From Halanaerobium sp. (GTDB lineage Bacteria > Bacillota > Halanaerobiia > Halanaerobiales > Halanaerobiaceae), in contig QBLP01000031.1 of NCBI GenBank assembly GCA_003070825.1, positions 1 through 12,230 of the forward strand: 12,230 nt of DNA, in the 5' to 3' direction. Every line of letters begins with the position of its first letter. Within the stretch, counting starts at the first letter, position 1. The notes under the pieces are model-generated. The model saw only the letters and a list, made by a program, of their open reading frames with translations, was not told the origin of the DNA and did no database searches. Position numbers and translations under genes: made by a program. Below are positions 1 to 6,895 of the stretch, in pieces.

Positions 1-102
1 GAATCAACCGCAGTTTTTTATTATAATTAAAGCAGAAGAAGATAAGCTTTAATAGATTAATGTTCTGTTTAGAGGCGAAAATCTAAGAGAGGTGAGCAAG
101 TT

Positions 103-885
103 ATGTTAAGAAAGCTCAAAAATCTCAAGGGATTTACAGTTCACGGACGCAGTGAAGATCTGGGAAAGGCTAAAGACTTTTACTTTGATCAGCATTATTT
201 TGTAATGAGATATCTTGTTATTGAAACAGGCAGCTGGCTTCAGCACGAGAAAACTTTAATTTCTACTGAGTCATTTGAGGAAATCAATTATCAAAATCAG
301 GAAATCATAGTTGACCTGACAGCTGAAGATTTAGAGGCGGGTCCAAGCATCGAAAAGAATAAGCCTGTTTCTAAAGTGATGGAAGAAAAAGTTGTTAAAC
401 ACTATGACTGGCCAATTTACTGGGCGAGTCCTCATCCTGCTGATGGCCCTGCAATTCAGGCTGGGAGTATAATCAGAGAGAAGTTGTTCAATTTTGAGAA
501 ACTAACTGATGAGGAGAAACAGGCGGAAGAAGATGAAGTAGAATCCAATCTGCGGAGCTTTAATGAGATTCGCGGTTATCACATTCAGGCTGAAGATAAA
601 GAATTTGGCCACTTAGAAGACCTCTTTGTTGATGAAGAAAACTGGGCAATTCGTTATCTGCTGATTGATACCAGAAATATTCTGCCGGGTAAAGATGTGC
701 TGATAGCTCCGGAGTGGCTGCAGAATATCAGTTGGAATAAAGAAAGATTATATGTCAGCAAAACTAAAGAAGAAATCAAAAATGCCCCGGAATATAAGGA
801 AGAAAAATCAGACCGGCTTGTCCATCGGGACTACGAAGAAAAACTTTATGATCACTATAATGAAATTAAATACTGGCAGCGGTAA
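103..885 (+). CDS. Protein with two PRC-barrel domains
   Basis: This 260-residue acidic protein has two similar modules, about residues 5-75 and 150-230. Each has the PRC-barrel pattern: a short strand (KGFTVHGRSEDLGKAKDF / IRGYHIQAEDKEFGHLEDL), an acidic turn, then an aromatic-rich strand (MRYLVIETGSWL / IRYLLIDTRNILPGK) and an LI(S/A)xE-type strand. PRC-barrels are small beta-barrels known from photosynthetic reaction-centre H subunits and RimM; stand-alone tandem copies are common in bacteria and usually have no assigned reaction. No signal peptide or membrane segment is visible, so it is probably cytoplasmic. A GAGAGGTGA ribosome binding site at 87-95 supports the ATG at 103. The C-terminus is rich in Tyr, His and Lys. 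A terminator follows directly, so it is probably transcribed apart from uvrB. Domain call fairly sure; role unknown. Confidence 0.85.
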   Translation: MLRKLKNLKGFTVHGRSEDLGKAKDFYFDQHYFVMRYLVIETGSWLQHEKTLISTESFEEINYQNQEIIVDLTAEDLEAGPSIEKNKPVSKVMEEKVVKHYDWPIYWASPHPADGPAIQAGSIIREKLFNFEKLTDEEKQAEEDEVESNLRSFNEIRGYHIQAEDKEFGHLEDLFVDEENWAIRYLLIDTRNILPGKDVLIAPEWLQNISWNKERLYVSKTKEEIKNAPEYKEEKSDRLVHRDYEEKLYDHYNEIKYWQR

Positions 886-912
886 AAAAAGCCCTTAAAT
901 GGGCTTTTTTTT
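884..912 (+). terminator. Intrinsic terminator after the PRC-barrel gene
   Basis: An A-run followed by GCCC, a six-base loop (895-900), GGGC and eight T residues form a short rho-independent hairpin that begins at the stop codon. The A-run upstream can pair with the T-run and might make it act in both directions. It separates this gene from uvrB. Confidence 0.85.
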
Positions 913-921
913 ATTGTAATC

Positions 922-956
922 TTTTTGGACCTGGTTAAAAATATTTAATTCACAAA
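922..956 (+). repeat. Half copy of the intergenic palindrome (right arm plus tail)
   Basis: TTTTTGGACCTGGT (922-935) matches the right arm of the hairpin repeats found further along, and TTCACAAA (949-956) follows after exactly 13 nt, as in the full copies. No matching left arm (ACCAGGTCCAAAA) lies upstream, where the terminator T-run and an AT-rich stretch are found instead. I read it as a truncated member of the family. Confidence 0.7.
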
Positions 957-973
957 GTTTCCGAAAATAAGAC

Positions 974-1002
974 TTTAAATCAGTAATGATTATTGCTATA
1001 AT
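974..1002 (+). promoter_or_regulatory. Likely uvrB promoter (sigma-A type, extended -10)
   Basis: A perfect TATAAT at 997-1002 is preceded by TGC (994-996), giving an extended -10. With a 17-nt spacer, TTTAAA at 974-979 matches four of six bases of the -35 consensus. The predicted start, near 1009, leaves an untranslated leader of about 170 nt before uvrB. Confidence 0.6.
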
Positions 1003-1015
1003 AGAAGAACAGGAC

Positions 1016-1029
1016 TAAACATACATTCA
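1016..1029 (+). promoter_or_regulatory. Weak LexA (DinR)-like site downstream of the uvrB promoter
   Basis: The 14 bases TAAACATACATTCA fit the Firmicutes LexA box CGAACRNRYGTTYG at 9 of its 13 defined positions, including the inner AAC and TT. It lies just after the predicted start of uvrB transcription, a usual place for a LexA operator, and uvrB is an SOS gene in many bacteria. The outer C/G positions and one GTTC base are missing, so it may be chance in AT-rich DNA. Confidence 0.3.
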
Positions 1030-1177
1030 CTTATTTTAATTTTTGTCATTAATTTTACTGAAAATTTAAATTTAAAGGTGTATAATAATAAATTGAAGCA
1101 ATTGATTGAAAGAGATTTTTTCACTGATAAAGTAGATAGTTCTGCAGGATGTCGATTATAATATTGGGGGGATTTTT

Positions 1178-3205
1178 GTGAAAGAAGGACAATTTAAATT
1201 AAAGGCCCCTTTTGAGCCCAAAGGTGATCAGCCTGAGGCAATAGAAAAACTGGCTGAAGGAATAAAAAAGGGCTACCGCCACCAGACTCTGCTTGGTGCT
1301 ACCGGTACCGGGAAAACTTTTACCATGGCTAAACTGGTGGAAGAGGTAAATAAACCAACTCTGGTTATTGCCCATAATAAGACCCTGGCAGCTCAGCTGA
1401 CCAGCGAGTTTAAGGAGTTTTTTCCTGAAAATGCAGTTGAATATTTTGTAAGTTATTATGATTATTATCAGCCTGAAGCCTATGTGCCCCAGACTGATAC
1501 CTATATAGAAAAAGATGCTTCTGTTAATGATGAAATTGAAAAGCTCAGACTTTCAGCTACAACTTCACTTTTTGAGAGGCGTGATGTGCTGATTGTGGCC
1601 AGTGTTTCCTGTATCTATGGTCTTGGTTCTCCTGATGACTATTTAAATCTCTCCCTTGATTTAAAAGTAGGAAAGATTATGGACCGCAAGGAGATAACCA
1701 GAAGCCTGACCTTTATGCAGTACAGCCGCAATGATATGGACACTTCCCGCGGCCATTTTCGAGTTAAGGGAGATGTTGTTGATATTTTCCCGGCGTACCG
1801 TGATATAGCAATCCGGGTTGAGCTATTTGGGGATGAGATTGACCGCATAACCAGGATTAATACAGTGACCGGTGAGGTTGAAGCTGAGATAAATGAGATG
1901 ACAATTTATCCGGCCAGCCACTTTGTTACGCCAGAGGATAAGGTTAAGAGGGCAATCAAGACAATTTCAGCTGAGCTTGAGGAGCGTTTAAAGGAGCTAC
2001 GGGCAGAAAACCGGCTGGTCGAGGCCCAGCGTCTGGAACAGCGGACCCGCTATGACTTAGAAATGCTGGAGCAGATGGGCTTTTGTTCAGGAATTGAGAA
2101 CTATGCCCGTCATCTGGCAGGACGCGAACAGGGCTCCAGACCGATGGCCCTTTTGGATTATTTTCCTGATGATTTTATGGTAATTATTGATGAATCACAT
2201 ATGACAGTGCCTCAGATTGGAGGGATGTTTGCCGGTGACCGCTCCCGCAAGGAAAAGCTGGTGGAATATGGCTTCCGTCTACCTTCAGCTCTGGATAATA
2301 GACCACTGAATTTTGAAGAGTTTGAAGAAGTTGTACCCCAGGCTGTTTATGTTTCAGCTACTCCGGGACCCTATGAGGAAAAGAACAGCCAGCAGATAGT
2401 GGAGCAGATTATTCGTCCAACCGGGTTGGTTGATCCGGAAATTGTTGTCCGGCCAACAAAAAGCCAGATTGATGATCTACTGGAAGAAATTCGCCAGGTT
2501 GTAGGAGATGGAGAAAGAGTGCTGGTCACAACTCTGACTAAAAAGATGTCCGAGGATCTGACCGAATATCTGGCAGAAGCCGGAATTAGAGTCCGCTACC
2601 TGCATTCGGATATTGACACGATTGAGCGTTCAGAGATTATTCGCGATCTGCGGCTGGGAGAGTTTGATGTACTGGTAGGAATCAACCTCCTGCGGGAGGG
2701 TCTCGACCTGCCCGAAGTTTCCCGGGTGGCAATTTTAGATGCCGATAAAGAAGGATTTCTCCGTTCGGAACGCGCCCTGGTTCAGACTATCGGGCGAGCT
2801 GCGCGTAATGTCGGTGGTAAGGTAATTATGTATGCTGACAAGATAACTGATTCGATGCGGAATGCGATCGATGAAACTGAAAGAAGGCGTGAAATCCAGA
2901 TTCAGCATAATAAGGATAATGATATTACTCCGGAGACAATTATCAAACCTGTGCGCGAAGTAGTGCGGCCGGTGGATATGGTAGTTTCTGAGGATAAGAG
3001 CCGCTATTATGATAAGAGTCAGGATAATGAAAATCCAAATGACAACAGCCAGAATTATGATCAGATGAGCAGCAAAGAAATTCAACATTTAATTATAGAT
3101 TTAGAGGATGAAATGGAAGAGGCAGCCGATAACCTGGAATTTGAAATAGCTGCCCAGATCAGAGACGAAATTGAAGAGTTGGAAGCAAAATTGGAAAAGA
3201 AATAG
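1178..3205 (+). CDS. uvrB: UvrABC system protein B (damage-verifying helicase subunit)
   Basis: UvrB is loaded by UvrA at bulky lesions, verifies damage by threading a strand behind its beta-hairpin, and then recruits UvrC. The 675-residue product is full length. It shows Walker A GATGTGKT (40-47), the tyrosine-rich beta-hairpin YYDYYQPEAYVP (93-104), the DESH Walker B box (338-341), helicase motif VI QTIGRAAR (536-543) and a C-terminal UVR domain (about 634-669) that contacts UvrC. A linker of Asp, Asn, Ser and Tyr (about 603-629) joins core and UVR domain. The GTG start at 1178 is chosen because a GGGGGGA ribosome binding site (1166-1171) lies six bases upstream and the N-terminus matches the family. 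A palindromic repeat begins two bases after the stop, between uvrB and uvrA. Confidence 0.98.
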   Translation: MKEGQFKLKAPFEPKGDQPEAIEKLAEGIKKGYRHQTLLGATGTGKTFTMAKLVEEVNKPTLVIAHNKTLAAQLTSEFKEFFPENAVEYFVSYYDYYQPEAYVPQTDTYIEKDASVNDEIEKLRLSATTSLFERRDVLIVASVSCIYGLGSPDDYLNLSLDLKVGKIMDRKEITRSLTFMQYSRNDMDTSRGHFRVKGDVVDIFPAYRDIAIRVELFGDEIDRITRINTVTGEVEAEINEMTIYPASHFVTPEDKVKRAIKTISAELEERLKELRAENRLVEAQRLEQRTRYDLEMLEQMGFCSGIENYARHLAGREQGSRPMALLDYFPDDFMVIIDESHMTVPQIGGMFAGDRSRKEKLVEYGFRLPSALDNRPLNFEEFEEVVPQAVYVSATPGPYEEKNSQQIVEQIIRPTGLVDPEIVVRPTKSQIDDLLEEIRQVVGDGERVLVTTLTKKMSEDLTEYLAEAGIRVRYLHSDIDTIERSEIIRDLRLGEFDVLVGINLLREGLDLPEVSRVAILDADKEGFLRSERALVQTIGRAARNVGGKVIMYADKITDSMRNAIDETERRREIQIQHNKDNDITPETIIKPVREVVRPVDMVVSEDKSRYYDKSQDNENPNDNSQNYDQMSSKEIQHLIIDLEDEMEEAADNLEFEIAAQIRDEIEELEAKLEKK

Positions 3206-3207
3206 GG

Positions 3208-3260
3208 TTTGTGAAAAGTATAATTATAACCAGGTCCAAAACATGCGTTTTGAACCTGGT
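3208..3260 (-). repeat. Intergenic palindrome, copy A (uvrB-uvrA junction)
   Basis: Arms ACCAGGTCCAAAAC (3229-3242) and GTTTTGAACCTGGT (3247-3260) pair at 13 of 14 positions around a 4-nt loop. The conserved tail appears here as TTTGTGAA (3208-3215), exactly 13 nt before the stem, so this copy is in reverse orientation relative to those at 6119 and 10342. The spacer ends in ATAATTATA, as in copy C. It lacks a terminal T-run, so it is not a typical terminator; uvrB and uvrA may still be co-transcribed through it. Confidence 0.85.
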
Positions 3261-3289
3261 ACGAATATATAAAAGAGGTGTAATTATAA

Positions 3290-6100
3290 ATGGGATTAGA
3301 TCGTTTGATAGTTAAGGGTGCAGAAGAGCACAACCTTAAAAAAGTAGATTTGGATATACCGCGGGATAAACTGGTGGTTATTACTGGCCTCAGTGGTTCC
3401 GGCAAGTCTTCACTGGCTTTTGACACTATTTATGCAGAAGGTCAGCGGCGCTATGTGGAATCACTTTCTGCCTATGCCCGGCAGTTTTTAGGCCAGATGG
3501 AAAAACCAAAGGTAGAATATATTGAAGGACTTTCTCCTGCAATTTCTATTGATCAGAAGACAACCAGCCGCAATCCGCGTTCAACCGTTGGTACAGTAAC
3601 AGAAATTCATGATTATCTGCGCCTGCTCTATGCCAGAGTTGGGATCCCACACTGTCCAATCTGTGGCAAGGAAATCAAGTCACAGACAGTTGATGAGATA
3701 GTTGATCAGGTGCTGGAGCTGCCGGAGAGAACCAAGATTCAGGTGCTGGCGCCAATTGTTCGCGGCCGCAAAGGTGAACATGAGCGTACTTTTCTTCAGG
3801 CTCAGCGGGACGGATTTGTTAGAGCCAGAGTCGACGGTGAAACAATCCTGTTGGAAGATGCAGAAAAACTGGATAAAAACTTTAAACATGATATTGAGAT
3901 TATAGTTGACCGGCTGGTAATTAAGGATGGAATCAGGGAGCGCCTGGCTGATTCAGTCGAAACAGCTCTTGATTATGCTGATGGTCTGGTAATGATCGAT
4001 GAGATTGAGGGGGAAGTTACAACCTACAGTGAAAAATTTGCCTGCCCCGAGCATAATATCAGCCTGGAAGAAATGTCTCCCCGCATGTTTTCATTTAACT
4101 CCCCCTATGGAGCCTGTGATAACTGTGATGGCCTGGGAGTTAAAAAAGAATTTGACCCGGATTTAATTTTAGACCGGGATAAATCAATAGCTGATGGAGG
4201 TATTATACCCTGGGCTAACTCATCCAGCCGCTACTATCCAGCCCTGCTGGAAGCAATGGCTGAGGAGTACGATTTCAGCCTGGAAACAAAGATTAAGGAT
4301 TTAGATAAAGAGATTATTGATAAGCTGGTTTATGGTGATGACAAAAAGATAACCTTTCCTTATACAAACCGCTACGGCAGAACCAGGGACCACACAACCC
4401 GCTTTAAGGGAATTACCGGTTATCTCAAGGAAAGAATGAATAAGTCAGACAGTGCTTCAACCCACAGAAAGATGGAAAGATATATGAACGAAATTCCCTG
4501 TCATGTCTGTGAAGGTCAGCGTCTAAAGCCAGAGGTGCTGGCAGTGACTGTTGGCGGAATTTCGATTGCCAAATTCAGCTCATTTACCATCAAGGAGGCC
4601 CATGATTTTCTGCAGGGGGTTGAGCTGGATGACAGAAGAGCAAAAATTGGTAAGGAAATTTTAAAGGAGATCAGAGAAAGGCTACGCTTTCTGCTCGATG
4701 TTGGTCTCGATTATTTGAGCCTGGACCGCTCTGCCGGTACGCTTTCTGGAGGAGAAGCCCAGCGGATCAGACTGGCAACCCAGATTGGCTCTGGCCTGAT
4801 GGGAGTTTTATATATTCTTGATGAGCCGAGTATCGGGCTTCACCAGCGGGATAATAACCGTTTGATCAGTACTTTAGAGCACATCAGAGATCTGGGGAAT
4901 ACCGTGATAGTTGTTGAGCATGATGAAGATACAATTCGTTCGGCAGACTATATTATCGATATGGGCCCTGGAGCCGGCAAACATGGTGGTGAGATTGTTG
5001 CCGAAGGCAGTCTGGAAGATGTAATTGCTGAGGAGCGCTCACTTACCGGCCAGTATCTTTCCGGGAAAAAGAAAATTCATGTACCTGAAGATAGATACGA
5101 GGCAGGAGAGAGCTGGCTAAGCATCAAAGGAGCCAGACAGCACAATCTTAAAAATATAGATGTGGATTTTCCTCTGGGTACTTTCACCTGTGTGACCGGA
5201 GTTTCTGGTTCAGGAAAGAGCACACTGATTAATAACACCCTCAAAAGAAAAATGATGCGAGAACTTCATGATTCAACTCTGCATCCAGGTGAGCACGATG
5301 AGGTTATTGGAATGGATCAGATTGATAAAGTAATAAATATTGATCAGTCACCAATTGGTAGAACTCCCCGCTCAAATGCGGTAACCTACACTAAGGTCTT
5401 TAATTATATCAGAGATGTATTTGCCAGTACTCCGGAAGCAAAACAGCGCGGCTACGAAATCGGCCGCTTCAGCTTTAATGTTAAGGGTGGCCGCTGTGAA
5501 GCCTGTAAGGGTCAGGGAATCGAAGAGATCGAAATGCACTTTCTGCCTGATGTTTATGTACCCTGTGATGTCTGTAATGGTAAGCGCTACAACCGTGAAA
5601 CCTTAGAGATTAAATATAAGGGGAAGACAATTGCTGATGTGCTTGATATGACTGTAGAAGAGGCAGTTGAGTTTTTTGAAAATATTGAGCCAATTCGCCG
5701 CCGTCTGCAGACCCTCTATGATGTTGGACTTGGCTATATTCGACTCGGTCAGCCGGCAACTACTTTTTCTGGTGGTGAAGCTCAGCGGATTAAAATTGCC
5801 AAAGAGCTGGGTAAGAGAAGTACGGGCGAAACTCTCTATTTGTTGGATGAGCCGACAACCGGACTTCACTTTGCCGATATCAAAAAGCTGCTTGAGGTAC
5901 TGCACCGCCTGCGCGAAGATGGCAACACAGTAATTGTAATCGAGCATAATCTGGATGTAATTAAATCAGCTGATTATTTAATTGATCTCGGTCCTGAAGG
6001 AGGAGAAAAGGGTGGAGAAGTAGTTGCCACCGGTACTCCCGAAGAAGTGGCTCAAAACGAAAATTCCTATACCGGTAAGTTCTTGAAAGAAGTGCTGTAG
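3290..6100 (+). CDS. uvrA: UvrABC system protein A (damage-sensing ABC ATPase)
   Basis: UvrA dimers scan DNA, recognise distortion and load UvrB. The 936-residue product is the standard length with two ABC ATPase halves: Walker A GLSGSGKS (33-40) and GVSGSGKS (637-644), two LSGGEAQR/FSGGEAQR signatures, and two Walker B boxes (YILDEPSIGLH, YLLDEPTTGLH). The C-terminal zinc finger is canonical, C736-x2-C739-x19-C759-x2-C762, beside the lesion-sensing insertion. The N-terminal zinc site reads C252-x2-H255 ... C276-x2-C279, with His in place of the second Cys; I recall similar CPxH forms in clostridial UvrA, so it is probably functional. An AGAGGTG ribosome binding site (3274-3280) supports the ATG. 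The repeat between uvrB and uvrA leaves an 84-nt gap, which fits an operon. Confidence 0.98.
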   Translation: MGLDRLIVKGAEEHNLKKVDLDIPRDKLVVITGLSGSGKSSLAFDTIYAEGQRRYVESLSAYARQFLGQMEKPKVEYIEGLSPAISIDQKTTSRNPRSTVGTVTEIHDYLRLLYARVGIPHCPICGKEIKSQTVDEIVDQVLELPERTKIQVLAPIVRGRKGEHERTFLQAQRDGFVRARVDGETILLEDAEKLDKNFKHDIEIIVDRLVIKDGIRERLADSVETALDYADGLVMIDEIEGEVTTYSEKFACPEHNISLEEMSPRMFSFNSPYGACDNCDGLGVKKEFDPDLILDRDKSIADGGIIPWANSSSRYYPALLEAMAEEYDFSLETKIKDLDKEIIDKLVYGDDKKITFPYTNRYGRTRDHTTRFKGITGYLKERMNKSDSASTHRKMERYMNEIPCHVCEGQRLKPEVLAVTVGGISIAKFSSFTIKEAHDFLQGVELDDRRAKIGKEILKEIRERLRFLLDVGLDYLSLDRSAGTLSGGEAQRIRLATQIGSGLMGVLYILDEPSIGLHQRDNNRLISTLEHIRDLGNTVIVVEHDEDTIRSADYIIDMGPGAGKHGGEIVAEGSLEDVIAEERSLTGQYLSGKKKIHVPEDRYEAGESWLSIKGARQHNLKNIDVDFPLGTFTCVTGVSGSGKSTLINNTLKRKMMRELHDSTLHPGEHDEVIGMDQIDKVINIDQSPIGRTPRSNAVTYTKVFNYIRDVFASTPEAKQRGYEIGRFSFNVKGGRCEACKGQGIEEIEMHFLPDVYVPCDVCNGKRYNRETLEIKYKGKTIADVLDMTVEEAVEFFENIEPIRRRLQTLYDVGLGYIRLGQPATTFSGGEAQRIKIAKELGKRSTGETLYLLDEPTTGLHFADIKKLLEVLHRLREDGNTVIVIEHNLDVIKSADYLIDLGPEGGEKGGEVVATGTPEEVAQNENSYTGKFLKEVL

Positions 6101-6118
6101 GTATTCATTTATTCATTG

Positions 6119-6173
6119 GTACCAGGTCCAAAACGCCCATTTTGGACCTGGTACAGGATAAATATTTCACAAA
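6119..6173 (+). repeat. Intergenic palindrome, copy B (uvrA-RAYT junction)
   Basis: This is the cleanest copy. The arms GTACCAGGTCCAAAA (6119-6133) and TTTTGGACCTGGTAC (6140-6154) pair perfectly over 15 bp around loop CGCCCA. TTCACAAA (6166-6173) follows 13 nt after the ACCTGGT foot, and the spacer starts ACAGGA as in copy D. Forward orientation. It lies 19 nt after the uvrA stop and forms the upstream boundary of the transposase unit. Confidence 0.9.
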
Positions 6174-6178
6174 TACTA

Positions 6179-6234
6179 TTCCATTTAATGGGTTAATATG
6201 ATATAATATTATACAATAAATCCATTAAATGGAA
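6179..6234 (+). promoter_or_regulatory. Perfect 13-bp inverted repeat enclosing the RAYT promoter
   Basis: TTCCATTTAATGG (6179-6191) and CCATTAAATGGAA (6222-6234) are exact reverse complements, 30 nt apart. Between them lies the extended -10 TGATATAAT (6199-6207). The right arm touches the ribosome binding site AAGGTG (6233-6238). An RNA reading in from uvrA would contain both arms and could fold over the start region. An RNA starting near 6214 would contain only the right arm and stay open. Confidence 0.6.
6199..6207 (+). promoter_or_regulatory. Extended -10 promoter for the RAYT gene
   Basis: TGATATAAT is a perfect extended -10. At 17-nt spacing the -35 would be TTCCAT (6179-6184), only three of six matches and inside the left arm of the inverted repeat. 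The predicted start is near 6214. Confidence 0.5.
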
Positions 6235-6238
6235 GGTG
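6233..6238 (+). promoter_or_regulatory. Ribosome binding site that fixes the RAYT start
   Basis: AAGGTG lies five bases before the ATG at 6244. The frame also has an ATG at 6229, but that codon is upstream of this site and inside the inverted repeat, so 6244 is the likelier start. Confidence 0.7.
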
Positions 6239-6243
6239 ATAAA

Positions 6244-6822
6244 ATGTCAAGAGAAAAGAGGCCATGGTACCCGGGAGCAGTCTATCATATTGTCAGCAGA
6301 GGTAATCGCCAGGGACATCTGTTTAGAGATCAATTGGATTTTGATTTTTATTTGGATATTTTGAGAAAAGCTAAAGCTAAATATGGATTTGAGTTGCTTT
6401 CATATTGTCTAATGACTAATCACATTCACCTTCAGCTTAAAACTGGAGAGGTTAAGATTGGGAAATTAATGCATTACATCAATCTTCTTTATGCAAGGTA
6501 TTTCAATTATAAGCATGATCTGATTGGACATGTTTTTCAGGGGAGATATTTTTCAAAATTAATTGAGGATGACTTTTATAATTTAGGAGTCAACCGATAC
6601 ATTCACTTGAATCCAGTAGAAGCTTCAATCGTTAGTAAAGCTGAAGATTATAGGAGAAGCAGCTATCAGATTTATCTGGGATTAAAGGAAAGTGATTTAA
6701 TTAATGATAGTTTGATTCTTGCTTCTTTTTCAGATGATAGAGAGCTTTATAAGAGATTTATCGAGTCTGATGAAATTAATAAAGAATTAGATCAGGAAAT
6801 TAAAGATGAATGCGAATTGTGA
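6244..6822 (+). CDS. REP-associated tyrosine transposase (RAYT, Y1/HUH family)
   Basis: This 192-residue protein is a single-strand-specific HUH transposase of the IS200/IS605-related RAYT (TnpA-REP) group, which nicks and joins DNA at REP hairpins. It carries the N-terminal YHIVSRGNRQ signature, the metal-binding HUH pair H60-I-H62 within MTNHIHLQLK, the GHVFQGRYFS block, and RYIHLNPVEA with the likely nucleophile Tyr119 (Tyr112 is a less likely candidate). The frame is open and no key motif is missing, so it may be active. The ATG at 6244 is preferred over 6229 on ribosome binding site position. The stop codon TGA lies inside the conserved tail of the downstream palindrome. Arginine codons are mostly AGA/AGG, unlike the CGC/CGG-rich uvr genes, which may point to separate origin. 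Confidence 0.9.
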   Translation: MSREKRPWYPGAVYHIVSRGNRQGHLFRDQLDFDFYLDILRKAKAKYGFELLSYCLMTNHIHLQLKTGEVKIGKLMHYINLLYARYFNYKHDLIGHVFQGRYFSKLIEDDFYNLGVNRYIHLNPVEASIVSKAEDYRRSSYQIYLGLKESDLINDSLILASFSDDRELYKRFIESDEINKELDQEIKDECEL

Positions 6823-6869
6823 AATAAATAATTATAACCAGGTACAAAAAAGCTGTTTTGTACCTGGTT
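6817..6869 (-). repeat. Intergenic palindrome, copy C (RAYT-GGDEF junction)
   Basis: Arms AACCAGGTACAAAA (6836-6849) and TTTTGTACCTGGTT (6856-6869) pair perfectly over 14 bp around loop AAGCTG. TTGTGAA (6817-6823) precedes ACCAGGT by exactly 13 nt; reverse orientation. Relative to copy B one pair in the stem is changed from C-G to A-T on both sides, so pairing is kept. The tail includes the RAYT stop codon. Confidence 0.9.
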
Positions 6870-6886
6870 CAAATAAATGATATAAT
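6858..6886 (+). promoter_or_regulatory. Promoter for the GGDEF/HD-GYP gene, -35 in a repeat stem
   Basis: TGATATAAT (6878-6886) is a perfect extended -10. At 17-nt spacing the -35 is TTGTAC (6858-6863), with TTG intact, and lies in the right arm of palindrome copy C. The predicted start is near 6893, about 38 nt before the TTG start codon. Confidence 0.55.
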
Positions 6887-6895
6887 CAATTTATT

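Larger units (their letters stand above)
6119..6869 (+). mobile_element. REP-RAYT unit: transposase gene between two inverted palindromes
   Basis: A single Y1-family transposase gene is framed by palindrome copies B and C, which face each other with their TTCACAAA/TTTGTGAA tails pointing inward. This is the arrangement described for RAYT genes and their REP sequences. No second transposase, accessory gene or clear target-site duplication is seen. The same palindrome occurs elsewhere in the window without a transposase, as expected for a family mobilised in trans by a RAYT. The limits given are those of the hairpins; the real boundaries are unknown. Confidence 0.65.

Noticed and set aside
69..86. 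TTAGA...TCTAA short inverted repeat before the PRC-barrel gene
   Set aside because: Only five base pairs around an eight-base loop, which is expected by chance in AT-rich DNA.
1093..1161. Possible 22-codon leader peptide (TTG start) ahead of uvrB, with AAAGGTG at 1074-1080
   Set aside because: Spacing of 12 nt is long, the start codon is weak, and no attenuator-like structure or regulatory codon run is seen.
1301..1312. ACCGGTACCGGG in uvrB, resembling a palindrome arm
   Set aside because: It encodes part of the Walker A loop (ATGTGKT) and has no tail at 13 nt; the likeness is due to coding.
2735..3088. Long antisense reading frames opposite uvrB, uvrA, the GGDEF gene and uvrC
   Set aside because: They lie opposite well-supported genes, have no recognisable domains and lack credible ribosome binding sites.
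3208..3215. TTTGTGAA as a CRP-like half site (TGTGA)
   Set aside because: No second half site at the required spacing; the motif is always tied to the hairpin instead.
3208..3260. Palindromes as ordinary rho-independent terminators
   Set aside because: None of the copies has a T-run after the stem, and the conserved tail and two orientations do not fit a terminator.
6142..6170. TTGGAC in palindrome copy B as a -35 element
   Set aside because: No -10 lies at 16-18 nt, and the same holds for copy D before uvrC.
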